Below are positions 17,460 through 26,733 of a stretch of 41,970 nt of DNA, piece after piece (position 1 is the first letter of the stretch; each line of letters starts with the position of its first letter). Source of the stretch: Ignavibacteriaceae bacterium (GTDB taxonomy: Bacteria > Bacteroidota > Ignavibacteria > Ignavibacteriales > Ignavibacteriaceae); contig JADLAF010000022.1 in assembly GCA_020848375.1 (NCBI GenBank), positions 74,663 to 116,632 on the forward strand, read 5' to 3'. A program made the position numbers and the translations under genes. The notes under the pieces were generated by a model, which was given only the letters and a program-made list of their open reading frames with translations, ran no database searches and had not been told where the DNA came from.

Positions 17460-18428
17460 ATGAAGCACTTTTATTTGATGGCTGTTTTTTTATTAAGTCT
17501 GTTAGCTTTTTCATGCAGCAGCGGTGAAGGTGAAGACTTTCTTGATCTGAGCGGTAATCTTGAAGCGGTTTCGGTTAAGGTGTCGAACAAAATGCCCGGC
17601 ACCATTACTTGTATTCTTGCGGATGAAGGCGCAAGCGTGAATAAAGGAGATACACTTGCGATAATTGACACCGAAGAGATTCTCCTTCAGTTGCAACAGG
17701 CAAAAGCTAACCGGGAAGCTGTTCAGGCGCAGTATTTATTGCTCAAAAATGGTGCACGGAAGGAAGATATTGCACAGCAGGAAAGCATATACAAACAAAC
17801 TGAAGTTTCGTACAAAACATCGCTTACTGATCTTGATCGGATTTCTGCCCTTCTGAAAACCGGGAGTGCAACACAAAAACAGTTTGATGATATACAGTCA
17901 CTCACTGAAACAAGAAAGCTGCAGATGAACTCTGCTCTTGAGAACTTTAATAAATTGAAATCTATGGCAAGACCGGAAGAACTATTACAGGCAAAAGCAC
18001 GTTTAGACCAGGCAGTTGCTGCGGAAGAAATAATTGCGAAAAGTTTTAGGGACTGCTTTATCCTTTCCCCTGTATCCGGTTTCGTAACAAAATCTTTTTT
18101 TGAACCTGGTGAACTTGTTCAGCCGGGTGCTGCTCTCTTTAAAGTAACAAATCTTAAAAATATTGAACTGATTGTATATCCGGAACAGGAATATATTGGT
18201 CGGCTAAAGCTCAACAGCAAAGCAGATATTATAATTGACAGTTATCCTGATGAGACAATTGAGGGCAAGGTTGTCTATATTTCACCTGAAGCAGAGTTTA
18301 CTCCGAAAAATATACAGACTAAAGAAGAGCGTTCAAAACTGGTTTTTGCTGTAAAAATTGCAATCGAAAACCCGCAGCACAGATTAAAATCAGGGCTTCC
18401 TGCTGATGCAAGACTCTATTTCAAATAA
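17460..18428 (+). CDS. HlyD-type periplasmic adaptor lipoprotein (YbhG-like)
   Basis: 322 residues. A lipoprotein signal ends in LAFSC, with the lipidated Cys at 19. A first lipoyl/biotinyl half follows (GTITCILADEGASVNKGDTLAII), then a long alpha-helical coiled-coil hairpin (about 75-185), the second lipoyl half (SPVSGFVTKSFFEPGELV) and a beta-barrel domain. This is the membrane-fusion protein of an ABC-type tripartite exporter, linking the two ABC-2 permeases downstream to an outer-membrane channel. The operon has no TolC gene of its own. The 3' end overlaps the first ATPase gene by 23 bases. Confidence 0.92.
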   Translation: MKHFYLMAVFLLSLLAFSCSSGEGEDFLDLSGNLEAVSVKVSNKMPGTITCILADEGASVNKGDTLAIIDTEEILLQLQQAKANREAVQAQYLLLKNGARKEDIAQQESIYKQTEVSYKTSLTDLDRISALLKTGSATQKQFDDIQSLTETRKLQMNSALENFNKLKSMARPEELLQAKARLDQAVAAEEIIAKSFRDCFILSPVSGFVTKSFFEPGELVQPGAALFKVTNLKNIELIVYPEQEYIGRLKLNSKADIIIDSYPDETIEGKVVYISPEAEFTPKNIQTKEERSKLVFAVKIAIENPQHRLKSGLPADARLYFK

Positions 18429-19344
18429 AGTAATTCTCTCCGTTTCAGGACTCCGCAAGAACTTTGGGACTACTGAAGCAGTCAGAGGTATCTCTTTTAC
18501 TATTTCGTATGGCGAGATGTTTGGGATGGTCGGCCCGGATGGTGCTGGCAAAACCACAACGCTTAAAGCAGTCTGCGGTTTGCTCACTCCTTCTGAGGGT
18601 CAAATCAACCTATTCGGAGGAAAAGTGATACGCTCCGGAAAATCAACCCAAAGGAGAATAGGATATCTTTCGCAGCGTTTTAGTTTATACGGTGACTTGA
18701 GTGTTGATGAAAATTTAGATTTTTTTGCAAGAATTCACGGACGAAAGGATTATAAGAAGGATAGAACTTCATTACTGGAAATGACCCGGCTTGCAGATTT
18801 TACCACAAGACCTGCTGAGAAACTATCAGGAGGAATGAAACAAAAACTTGCACTTGCCTGTTCACTGATTCATAAACCCGAAATCCTGATTCTTGATGAA
18901 CCAACCACCGGTGTTGATCCTGTTTCCCGCCGTGATTTTTGGATGATACTTTCTCAACTCAGGCAGGAAGGTCTTACTATTATTATGTCCACTCCCTATC
19001 TTGATGAAGCAGAAAGATGCGACAGGGTTGCACTCTTTAATAAGGGAACAATCCTGAAACTGGATAACCCGGTCAGGATGAAGGAAACATGCGGATTTCG
19101 TGTATTTGAGATTTCAACTCCTGTTATACGTGAGGCAGATGATCTCATAAGGAGCAAGTTTCCATTCGCTCCTCAGCTTTACGGAGACCGGCTTCATATA
19201 ATAGTTGAACCGGGAAGTAAAATCCCGGAGCAAATACTTCATCTGCTTACAGAAAATGGTATCATTGTATTAAGTTCCGGTTATATCACGCCTTCCCTCG
19301 AAAATATATTCATCAAGTCAACAGAAAGTGAACATGCCGGATAA
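18406..19344 (+). CDS. ABC exporter ATPase, first of two (YbhF N-half-like)
   Basis: 312 residues. Walker A is GPDGAGKT at 43-50, the signature is LSGGMKQKLA, Walker B is ILILDEPTTGVD, and the accessory C-terminal 80 residues are typical of drug/antibiotic exporters of the DrrA/CcmA type. In E. coli YbhF both ATPase domains are on one chain; here the first half is this separate gene and the second half the next. The two probably form a heterodimer driving the permease pair. The start at 18406 overlaps the adaptor gene by 23 bases, and the 3' end overlaps the second ATPase gene by 17. Confidence 0.93.
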   Translation: MQDSISNKVILSVSGLRKNFGTTEAVRGISFTISYGEMFGMVGPDGAGKTTTLKAVCGLLTPSEGQINLFGGKVIRSGKSTQRRIGYLSQRFSLYGDLSVDENLDFFARIHGRKDYKKDRTSLLEMTRLADFTTRPAEKLSGGMKQKLALACSLIHKPEILILDEPTTGVDPVSRRDFWMILSQLRQEGLTIIMSTPYLDEAERCDRVALFNKGTILKLDNPVRMKETCGFRVFEISTPVIREADDLIRSKFPFAPQLYGDRLHIIVEPGSKIPEQILHLLTENGIIVLSSGYITPSLENIFIKSTESEHAG

Positions 19345-20269
19345 CATTAACGCAATTGAAGTGTTAAATCTAACAAAGCGATTCGGAAATTTTGTTTCTG
19401 TTGATGACATCAGTTTCTCAGTTGTAAGAGGTTCCATATTCGGATTCCTCGGAGCAAATGGTGCAGGCAAATCAACTACCATAAAAATGCTGACGGGACT
19501 ACTAAATCCTACCTCTGGAGATGCAGTGGTAGCCGGATATTCAATTAAAAAGAATCCGGAAAAGGTTAAATCATCAATAGGATATATGTCTCAAAAATTT
19601 TCATTGTATAATGATCTTACAGTAAAGGAAAACATCACTTTTTTTGGAAGGGTGTATGGTCTGGATGAAAAATCACTACAGAGGAGGATGTTGGATGCAG
19701 TTAAAATCGCTCATCTGGAAGGTAATGAAGACCGCCTTACCGGTTCACTTCCCGGTGGGATAAAACAGCGTCTTGCTCTTGCAACCGCAGTTCTCCATAA
19801 TCCGGGTATTGTTTTCCTTGATGAACCAACAAGCGGAGTTGATCCGATTGCGCGGCGGGGATTTTGGGATCTGATCCATGAACTCAGTGATAAGGGAATT
19901 ACTATCTTTGTTACTACGCACTACCTTGAAGAGGCAGAGTACTGCCACAACATTATTTTACTTGATGCGGGTAAAATAATTGCACAAGGTTCTCCTAAGT
20001 CTCTGAAAGCGGACTATCTTAAATTCCCTATCCTTTCAATTGAAACAGATAATCTTATTTCTGCAATGCAGGTGTTGGGAGCTGATTTAAATGTGAAGGA
20101 CATTTCGGTTTTTGGAAATGCTGTGCATTTGATAACCTCAATGAAAGAAAACAACGAATCTTACTTTTCTGAACTTCTGCAGAGTAACTCAGTTTTAGTC
20201 AGGCATATAAAATCAGTTGAGCCCACGTTAGAGGATGTTTTTATCTATCTGCTGGAGCATAAGAATTGA
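19328..20269 (+). CDS. ABC exporter ATPase, second of two (YbhF C-half-like)
   Basis: 313 residues from ATG 19328 (ATG 19334 is also possible). Walker A is GANGAGKS at 42-49 and Walker B is IVFLDEPTSGVD. The signature is LPGGIKQRLA, with Pro in place of the first Ser of LSGG. A degenerate signature in one of two partner ATPases is common in asymmetric ABC systems, where one of the two nucleotide sites is weak. It overlaps the preceding gene by 17 bases and the following permease by 4 bases. Confidence 0.93.
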   Translation: MNMPDNINAIEVLNLTKRFGNFVSVDDISFSVVRGSIFGFLGANGAGKSTTIKMLTGLLNPTSGDAVVAGYSIKKNPEKVKSSIGYMSQKFSLYNDLTVKENITFFGRVYGLDEKSLQRRMLDAVKIAHLEGNEDRLTGSLPGGIKQRLALATAVLHNPGIVFLDEPTSGVDPIARRGFWDLIHELSDKGITIFVTTHYLEEAEYCHNIILLDAGKIIAQGSPKSLKADYLKFPILSIETDNLISAMQVLGADLNVKDISVFGNAVHLITSMKENNESYFSELLQSNSVLVRHIKSVEPTLEDVFIYLLEHKN

Positions 20270-21408
20270 AAGAGTCATTGAACCGGGTAAAAATCATTGT
20301 GGTTAAGGAATTCCGGCATCTCTTCAGAGATGTAAGGATGCTGGCAGTACTTACGTTCTTTCCGGTATTTTTGCTTCTGATGTTTGGTTATGCAGTTAAT
20401 TTTGATGTGGATAAAGTCCCCATCGGAGTTTATGACAATGACAAATCCGAGCTGAGCCGGGATCTTCGTTCCGCGCTCACTGCATCAGGATATTTTTATG
20501 AATCAGTACAAATTAATTCAGATGAGGAAATATTTGCGGTAATTAACAGTAATAAGGCAAAGTGTGTAATAGTACTTCATGAAAATTTTTCAAAGGACTA
20601 TTATCGCGGTGGTGAAGCAAGTCTGCAATATATCATCAATGGAACGGATGGTAATTCGGCCGGCATCATTCAGAATTATCTTACTTCCTTTACTGCTGGT
20701 TACTCAAACCGCCTTCGATCTGAAATGCTTGAAGCAAATGGGCTCACTGAGTATATTCCTGTTGATTTTCGTCCGATTTTCTGGTACAATCCGGAGTTAA
20801 AATCAACAAAGTTTCTGATTCCAGGGCTTATGGCAATGATTTTAATCATGATTTGTGTTATAACAGTTGCCCTTTCAATAGTAAGAGAAAAAGAACGCGG
20901 AACGATCGAGCAGCTTGATGTCTCTCCTGTTCTGTCTTATGAACTGCTCATCGGAAAAACCATTCCCTACATTTTGCTCTCTTTTTTAAGCGGAATATTT
21001 ATTCTCCTGGCCGGGTTTGTTCTCTTCTCAGTAGAAGTTAAAGGTAGTTACACTCTGCTCTTCATTTCAACTATTCTTTTTATTTCAGCTTCTACATCAC
21101 TTGGAATCTTTGTCTCGGTCATATCAGATACGCAACAGGTTGCTTTTTCAATTGCAACTTTTGCATCAATGCTCCCCGCAGTACTTTTGAGCGGATTTAT
21201 TTTCCCACTCGAAAGTACACCTGCTGCGGTTCAAGTTCTTAGTTTTATAACACCGGCCAAATACTACATTATCACTCTCCGGGCAATAATACTGAGGGGT
21301 GCTGGCATCAGTGCATTCTGGGAACAGCTCCTTCTTCTTATTGCATATACATCTTTATTCCTAATACTTGCTGATTTGGTGACAAAAAGGAAAGCAATGA
21401 AGCAGTGA
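20266..21408 (+). CDS. ABC-2 type permease (YbhS-like), first of two
   Basis: 380 residues from TTG 20266, which overlaps the ATPase stop (TTGA). Topology: one N-terminal membrane helix (VLTFFPVFLLLMFGYAV), a large periplasmic loop of about 140 residues, then about five helices. The segment VREKERGTIEQLDVSPV is the conserved cytoplasmic coupling region of ABC-2 drug exporters. It forms a permease heterodimer with the next gene product. The substrate is unknown; hydrophobic drugs or envelope lipids are typical of the family. Confidence 0.92.
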   Translation: MKESLNRVKIIVVKEFRHLFRDVRMLAVLTFFPVFLLLMFGYAVNFDVDKVPIGVYDNDKSELSRDLRSALTASGYFYESVQINSDEEIFAVINSNKAKCVIVLHENFSKDYYRGGEASLQYIINGTDGNSAGIIQNYLTSFTAGYSNRLRSEMLEANGLTEYIPVDFRPIFWYNPELKSTKFLIPGLMAMILIMICVITVALSIVREKERGTIEQLDVSPVLSYELLIGKTIPYILLSFLSGIFILLAGFVLFSVEVKGSYTLLFISTILFISASTSLGIFVSVISDTQQVAFSIATFASMLPAVLLSGFIFPLESTPAAVQVLSFITPAKYYIITLRAIILRGAGISAFWEQLLLLIAYTSLFLILADLVTKRKAMKQ

Positions 21409-22538
21409 TAAGAACTATACTCGCCATTATCGTTAAAGAGTTTCAGCAGTTCAAACGTGACCCGAAAATGTTTGGCATCATACTGATTGCACCCGTAGTG
21501 CAGTTAATTTTCTTGGGGTACGCCGCAACTCTAGATCTTAAATTTATTCGACTTGCGATATTTGATCAGGATAACAGCCGTCAAAGCCGTGAACTGGTGA
21601 AAGAACTGGAAGCCGGCGAAATTTTTATAGTTGAAAAGTATCTGAGCAGCTACTCTGAACTTGAAGAAAATATGCAGTCAGGAAGGATTCTTGTCTCAGT
21701 TGTCATACCCGACGACTATGAAAAGAAACTCCTCAGGAGAGAAACAGCAAACCTCCAGTTAATTGTAAATGGTTCTGATGGTAACGCTGCTTCAATTGCG
21801 ACTGGATACCTCAGCAAGTTTCTCTCAATGTACAGTCAAAAGTACACCATTCATCTGTTTGAAGAATCTGGGATGAGACCTCCTCCGATCGGCACAATCA
21901 TTGCCGAACCACGTGTTTGGTTTAATCCGCTTCTGGTTACCCGAGTATATATGGTGCCAAGTATCGTGGGATTGCTGCTGAGTATCATCACTCTGATACT
22001 AACAGCTCTTGCAATTGTAAAAGAAAAGGAAATAGGTACTTACGAACAGATAATTGTTACACCAATAAAACCCTATCAACTCATTTTGGGTAAGCTGATC
22101 CCCTTTATTATACTGGCTTACGCTGCTGCACTAATCGGGCTGGCTGCAATGTGGATTGTTTTTGGTATTCCGGTTAAAGGGAGTTTTAGTTTTTTATTAA
22201 TTTCTTCATTTTTTTATATCCTTTCAACACTCGGTCTCGGACTTTTTGTATCAACTATAAGCAAGACCCAGCAGCAGGCAATGATGATTGCCATATTTGC
22301 AGTTTTGCTCCCAATGGTCTATCTTTCAGGTTTCGCTTTCCCGCTGGATAATGCCCCGCTGTTTGTGCAAATTGTCAGTTATTTTATACCGCTGACGTAT
22401 TTCTTTGTGGTAATCCGCGGTGTTATACTCCAGGGAAACGGATTCATAGAACTCTGGGACGAAGCTCTTATTATGCTTCTGATGGGGGTTTTAATACTTC
22501 TGGCAAGTGCTATCAGATTCAGGAAAAAACTTGACTAA
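21405..22538 (+). CDS. ABC-2 type permease (YbhR-like), second of two
   Basis: 377 residues from GTG 21405, which overlaps the previous stop (GTGA). It has the same layout as its neighbour: one N-terminal helix, a periplasmic domain (the VNGSDGNAAS segment has a counterpart INGTDGNSAG in the first permease), then five helices with the coupling motif VKEKEIGTYEQIIVTP. The resemblance implies an ancient duplication. The 3' end overlaps the methyltransferase gene. Confidence 0.92.
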   Translation: MIRTILAIIVKEFQQFKRDPKMFGIILIAPVVQLIFLGYAATLDLKFIRLAIFDQDNSRQSRELVKELEAGEIFIVEKYLSSYSELEENMQSGRILVSVVIPDDYEKKLLRRETANLQLIVNGSDGNAASIATGYLSKFLSMYSQKYTIHLFEESGMRPPPIGTIIAEPRVWFNPLLVTRVYMVPSIVGLLLSIITLILTALAIVKEKEIGTYEQIIVTPIKPYQLILGKLIPFIILAYAAALIGLAAMWIVFGIPVKGSFSFLLISSFFYILSTLGLGLFVSTISKTQQQAMMIAIFAVLLPMVYLSGFAFPLDNAPLFVQIVSYFIPLTYFFVVIRGVILQGNGFIELWDEALIMLLMGVLILLASAIRFRKKLD

Positions 22539-23220
22539 ACTTTCGTTAAACGCAAAATTGGTAAAAGATATCTTTGACTGGGACAGAACAAACTGGTCAG
22601 AATCGGTTCGTTTCTGGGAAAACTGGCTTTCTGTCTCAGAGCCCAAAAAAGTTCTGACCCTCGGTGAGAAACATGGCGGGCTTACACTTCTGTTCGCTCT
22701 TTATGGTCACAACGTAACCTCTACAGACCTTGAGGGTGTAACCGAAAAAGCTCTCCGACTTCATTCAGAATATGGCGTTACAGACAAAATTAGTTATGCA
22801 AACGCCAATATGCTGGAAATTCCATTTGAAGACAATTCATTTGAATATGTCGCCTTTAAATCTGTACTCGGTGCCTTGCGCTCCCGTGAAAAACAAGAGA
22901 TTGCTATTAAAGAAATGAGGAGAGTACTTAAACCAGGCGGCACACTTCTTTTTGCTGAAAATTTACTCGCAACCAAAGTTCATCAATTACTTCGGAAAAA
23001 ATTTATCCCCTGGGCTCATTACTGGTGCTATCTTAGTTACCATGAGAAGGAAGAGATGTTCAGGAAATTTACCGATGTTCAATTTCAGACATACGGAATG
23101 ATTGGCGCGCTCGCACCTAATGAAAAGCTCCGGTTCGCTGTAGGCCATTTGGATAAACTAATCTCTCCCCTGTTTCCTCCCGAATCACGGTATATATTAT
23201 TTGGCGCCTGCACAAAATAA
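22531..23220 (+). CDS. Class I SAM-dependent methyltransferase
   Basis: 229 residues from TTG 22531, overlapping the permease stop by 8 bases; GTG 22507 would add 8 residues and deepen the overlap to 32. The Rossmann core is clear: motif I VLTLGEKHGGLTL (a Gly-poor variant), acidic motif II STDLEG, motif III-like FEDNSFEYVAFKSVLGAL, and the post-motif RVLKPGGTLLFAEN. The C-terminal half (KKFIPWAHYWCYLSYHEKEEMF) is specific and may bind the substrate. It is most like the UbiE/methyltransf_11 group acting on small molecules. Being last in the exporter operon, it may modify the exported molecule, or may simply be co-transcribed. Confidence 0.85.
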   Translation: MTKLSLNAKLVKDIFDWDRTNWSESVRFWENWLSVSEPKKVLTLGEKHGGLTLLFALYGHNVTSTDLEGVTEKALRLHSEYGVTDKISYANANMLEIPFEDNSFEYVAFKSVLGALRSREKQEIAIKEMRRVLKPGGTLLFAENLLATKVHQLLRKKFIPWAHYWCYLSYHEKEEMFRKFTDVQFQTYGMIGALAPNEKLRFAVGHLDKLISPLFPPESRYILFGACTK

Positions 23221-23303
23221 TCAAAACCAGCGAAGTATAACTCATACCTGACACTCCTCCGGGCTGCGAGCAATAGTTTTGCAGATTCTTATCTTAATGC
23301 TCC

Positions 23304-23328
23304 ATATATCCCGTTTAAGGGGATATAT
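23304..23328 (+). terminator. Hairpin downstream of methyltransferase gene
   Basis: ATATATCCC (23304-23312) and GGGATATAT (23320-23328) form a perfect 9-bp stem with a 7-base loop in the convergent intergenic region 23221-23448. A TTTTT run comes only about 8 bases later, so this is a weaker terminator candidate for the exporter operon than the hairpin at 23393 is for the opposite strand. The rest of 23221-23448 holds no gene I can support. Confidence 0.4.
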
Positions 23329-23392
23329 CTGATATGTTTTTAGGAACGCTTCTGTTTACCTCAATATCTCAAACTTCGGGATAAAACAAAAA

Positions 23393-23423
23393 AGCCGGTG
23401 TATAGTATTACAATACACCGGCT
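23393..23423 (-). terminator. Rho-independent terminator of the glmS operon
   Basis: AGCCGGTGTAT (23393-23403) and ATACACCGGCT (23413-23423) form a perfect 11-bp GC-rich stem with a 9-base loop. Read on the minus strand it is followed by a run of T with one interruption (complement of AAAACAAAAAA), and it lies 25 bases beyond the stop of the minus-strand gene ending at 23449. Confidence 0.85.
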
Positions 23424-23448
23424 GAAAGAATGTGAAATGTTACTGCTT

Positions 23449-24765
23449 TTAGAGATATCCTTTTTCGGTCAGTATTTTTTCAAGAGTCAGGTCACCAATT
23501 TCCTGTAAATCGTAGAAAACACGGCAAGATGGTTTGTTGATCTTAAGAATTCTGCCTAAATCAATCGGAGTCCCGATGATAACTGCATCGCAATCTGTCG
23601 CATGGATGGTTTTTTCCAAGTCGGCCACTTGCTGATCACCATAACCCATAGCAGGAAGAAGTTTTCCGATCTTTGGATACTTCTTAAAGGTATCAGTAAT
23701 AGTCCCAACTGTGAAAGGACGCGGATCAATAATCTCTGCAGCTCCGTAGTTCCACGCGGCAATTGTACCTGCACCATATTCCATTTCACCATGGGTAAGT
23801 GTAGGTCCATCTTCAACAACTAAAACTCTTTTTCCTTTTATCACTGAGGGGTCAGTCACCCTGATCGGTGAAGCACCGTCAATAATTATCGCTTTTGGAT
23901 TAAGTGCGCGGACGTTGTTTCTCACCTGCACTACGGATTTAGGATCCGCAGATTCAATTTTATTTATAACAACAACATCAGCCATTCTTACCGACGTATT
24001 ACCAGGATAGTAGTTTAATTCATTACCTGGTCTATGTGGGTCGGCAACAGTAATCGTCAGATCAGATTTGTAGAAAGGAATATCATTATTCCCGCCATCC
24101 CAGATGATGATGTCTGCTTCTTTTTCTGCCTCGCGGAGAATAGCTTCATAATCAACCCCGGCATAGATCACTCCGCCGGCAGCAACATGCGGTTCGTACT
24201 CTTCAATTTCTTCGATAGTACACTCATGTTTCTTTAGGTCATCGTAGGTTGCAAATCGCTGAACCTTCTGTTTAACCAAATCACCATAAGGCATAGGATG
24301 CCTGATGGCAACCACCTTTTTACCGGCGGCTCTGAGAAGATTTACGATTTTGCGGGAAGTTTGTGATTTACCAGAACCGGTTCTGACAGCAATGATTGAA
24401 ATGACCGGTTTTGTGCTTTTAGCCATTGTTTCATCAGCCCCAAGCAAACGGAAGGATGCTCCGCAGGCATTTACCATTGACGCAATATTCATAACATATT
24501 CGAACCTGACATCCGAATAGGCAAACACTACCTGGTCAACTTTGTGCTCTGCAATGAGATTCCGAAGATCCTTTTCCTCATAAATCGGGATACCCTTAGG
24601 GTAATCGGGACCGGCAAGTTCCGGTGGATAAACTCTCCCTTCGATATTAGGGATTTGCGTAGCCGTGAAGGCCACAACTTCATATTTTTGATTATTTCTA
24701 AAGAACACATTAAAATCATGGAAGTCGCGGCCTGCTGCTCCCATAATGATGACACGGGATTTCAT
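23449..24765 (-). CDS. COG2403 P-loop protein, cyclic 2,3-diphosphoglycerate synthetase-like
   Basis: 438 residues, cytosolic. An N-terminal nucleotide-binding-like region (VIIMGAAGRDFHDFN) is followed by a P-loop in IAVRTGSGKSQTSRKI (about residues 145-160). Further conserved segments are IIWDGGNNDIPFY, DPHRPGNE and VVINKIESA, which match proteins annotated as cyclic 2,3-diphosphoglycerate synthetase or predicted GTPase. The archaeal enzyme makes the thermoprotectant cDPG with ATP; most bacterial homologues are uncharacterised, so that activity is not assured here. The gene starts 20 bases after glmS and shares its terminator, which suggests a two-gene operon linked to central sugar-phosphate metabolism. 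Confidence 0.78.
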   Translation of the reverse strand: MKSRVIIMGAAGRDFHDFNVFFRNNQKYEVVAFTATQIPNIEGRVYPPELAGPDYPKGIPIYEEKDLRNLIAEHKVDQVVFAYSDVRFEYVMNIASMVNACGASFRLLGADETMAKSTKPVISIIAVRTGSGKSQTSRKIVNLLRAAGKKVVAIRHPMPYGDLVKQKVQRFATYDDLKKHECTIEEIEEYEPHVAAGGVIYAGVDYEAILREAEKEADIIIWDGGNNDIPFYKSDLTITVADPHRPGNELNYYPGNTSVRMADVVVINKIESADPKSVVQVRNNVRALNPKAIIIDGASPIRVTDPSVIKGKRVLVVEDGPTLTHGEMEYGAGTIAAWNYGAAEIIDPRPFTVGTITDTFKKYPKIGKLLPAMGYGDQQVADLEKTIHATDCDAVIIGTPIDLGRILKINKPSCRVFYDLQEIGDLTLEKILTEKGYL

Positions 24766-24785
24766 AAAATACCTGTAATTTGTGA

Positions 24786-26618
24786 TTATTCAACCGTGAC
24801 GCTCTTAGCCAGATTTCTCGGTTGATCCACATTTAACCCCTTCTTTACGGCAACATGATATGCCAGCAATTGAAGCGGAATTACAGTGAGAATCGGCATG
24901 AGCATCCGAATCGTTTCCGGAATCTTAACCGTGTAATCGGCTAATCGATCGATTTCGGAATCGTTTTCATTTGCTATAGCAATAATCTTGCCCTTTCTGG
25001 CGCGTATCTCTTCAATATTGCTTATAATTTTATCGTATGTTGAATCTTTGGGTGCAATAAAGACGACAGGCATATTTTCGTCAACTAAAGCGATAGGACC
25101 ATGTTTCATCTCAGCAGCGGGGTACCCTTCCGCATGGATATAGGAGATTTCCTTCAACTTTAGAGCCCCCTCCAGTGCTACCGGAAAGTTATATCCTCTT
25201 CCCAAATACAAGAAATTTTTCGCATTTTTGAAATCATTGGCTATCCGTTCAATCTGATCGTTGAGCTCCAAAATTTTCCGAATCTTGTCAGGAATCGAAT
25301 TAAATTCCTCAACGATCTTTTTACCATCTGCCAGACTTAAGTCCCGCTTACGAGCTACCAGGAGCGTAATAAGGGCAAGTACAACCAACTGCCCGGTAAA
25401 TGCCTTAGTGGATGCAACACCAATTTCTGGACCCGCGTGAATGTAAACCCCGGCATCGCTTTCCCGTGCGACTGAACTTCCAACAACATTACAGACACCC
25501 AGGCAAAGTGCCCTTTTTCTTTTGGCCTCTCTTAAAGCAGCCAGAGTATCGGCAGTTTCACCGCTCTGAGAAATAAAGATTATTGTATCATCCGGTTGGA
25601 TGATGGGATTACGGTAGCGGAACTCGGAGGCATATTCAACCTCAGTCGGAATTCTGAGAAACTGTTCAAACATATACTCCCCTACAAGAGCCGCGTGCCA
25701 TGAGGTACCGCAAGCAGAGATAACAATGCGCTTACTAGCCGCCAAACGGTCAACCACAGTATCCAGACCGCCCAACTTTGCCGTTCCTTCATCCATTATA
25801 AGCCGTCCCCGCATAGAATTGAACACAGACTCATGCTGCTCCATAATTTCCTTGATCATGAAAGTAGGATGACCTCCCTTGTCAATCTCCTCCAGAGTCA
25901 TACTCACTTCAATGACATCTTTCTCAATATCCTCATCAAGAATTGTTTTTGCCACAAATTTGTCAGCATAAACCTCAACTATTTCACCGTCCTCAACGTA
26001 AACGATATTCTTTGTATGTGCTATCAGAGCTGAAACATCTGATGCAATGTAGTTCTCTTTTTCTCCGACACCAATTACAAGCGGAGATCCTTTTCGGGCA
26101 GCAATAATCCTGTCAGGTTCTTTTGAGTTAATAATCGCCAGCCCGTAGGTTCCATCAACCTCCGAAAGGGCAAGTCTGACGGATTTCTGGAATGCATTCC
26201 CTTTCTTCATAAAGCTTTCAATGAGGTGAATAATGACCTCCGAATCAGTGTCACTTCTGAAGGTATAACCCTCATGCCTCAACTGTTTCTTTAGGGTCTG
26301 ATAATTCTCAATAATCCCATTGTGGATAAGAAAAAGAGTTCCATCCTGATTAGCGTGGGGATGAGCATTAATTTCGTTCGGCTCTCCGTGGGTTGCCCAT
26401 CGAGTGTGACCGATACCAATGGTGGATTCGATTTTGTCAGCTTCCAGTTTCTTCTCAAGAAGGGAGACTTTACCCTTATTTTTGACAATTTTTGAAACAC
26501 CGTTCAATAAAACACCAACTCCGGCTGAGTCATAACCGCGGTACTCAAGTCTTTTGAGTCCGCCCAGAATAACCGGAATACAGTTTTTAGAACCTATGTA
26601 CCCTACAATACCACACAT
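24786..26618 (-). CDS. glmS: Glutamine--fructose-6-phosphate aminotransferase (isomerizing)
   Basis: 610 residues, full length. The N-terminus MCGIVGYIGSK has the catalytic Cys2 of the class II glutamine amidotransferase domain (to about 220), with HTRWATHGEPNE and the HNGIIENY segment. Two SIS sugar-isomerase domains follow (SACGTSWHA, SQSGETADTLAALR, ASTKAFTGQ; then YLGRGYNFPVALEGALKLKEISYIHAE). It ends in the conserved DQPRNLAKSVTVE. It makes glucosamine-6-phosphate from fructose-6-phosphate and glutamine, the entry to peptidoglycan and amino-sugar synthesis. The 185 bases upstream show no glmS ribozyme that I can recognise. Confidence 0.98.
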   Translation of the reverse strand: MCGIVGYIGSKNCIPVILGGLKRLEYRGYDSAGVGVLLNGVSKIVKNKGKVSLLEKKLEADKIESTIGIGHTRWATHGEPNEINAHPHANQDGTLFLIHNGIIENYQTLKKQLRHEGYTFRSDTDSEVIIHLIESFMKKGNAFQKSVRLALSEVDGTYGLAIINSKEPDRIIAARKGSPLVIGVGEKENYIASDVSALIAHTKNIVYVEDGEIVEVYADKFVAKTILDEDIEKDVIEVSMTLEEIDKGGHPTFMIKEIMEQHESVFNSMRGRLIMDEGTAKLGGLDTVVDRLAASKRIVISACGTSWHAALVGEYMFEQFLRIPTEVEYASEFRYRNPIIQPDDTIIFISQSGETADTLAALREAKRKRALCLGVCNVVGSSVARESDAGVYIHAGPEIGVASTKAFTGQLVVLALITLLVARKRDLSLADGKKIVEEFNSIPDKIRKILELNDQIERIANDFKNAKNFLYLGRGYNFPVALEGALKLKEISYIHAEGYPAAEMKHGPIALVDENMPVVFIAPKDSTYDKIISNIEEIRARKGKIIAIANENDSEIDRLADYTVKIPETIRMLMPILTVIPLQLLAYHVAVKKGLNVDQPRNLAKSVTVE

Positions 26619-26733
26619 TATTTCCTCTTAGCAAATTTTAAAGTTAAATATTTATATTTAATGGATGAAGCAAAATGAGCGAAAACTGCCGTTTTCTGGA
26701 AGTAATTATTTCAATATTGAATTTCGTCAAATT

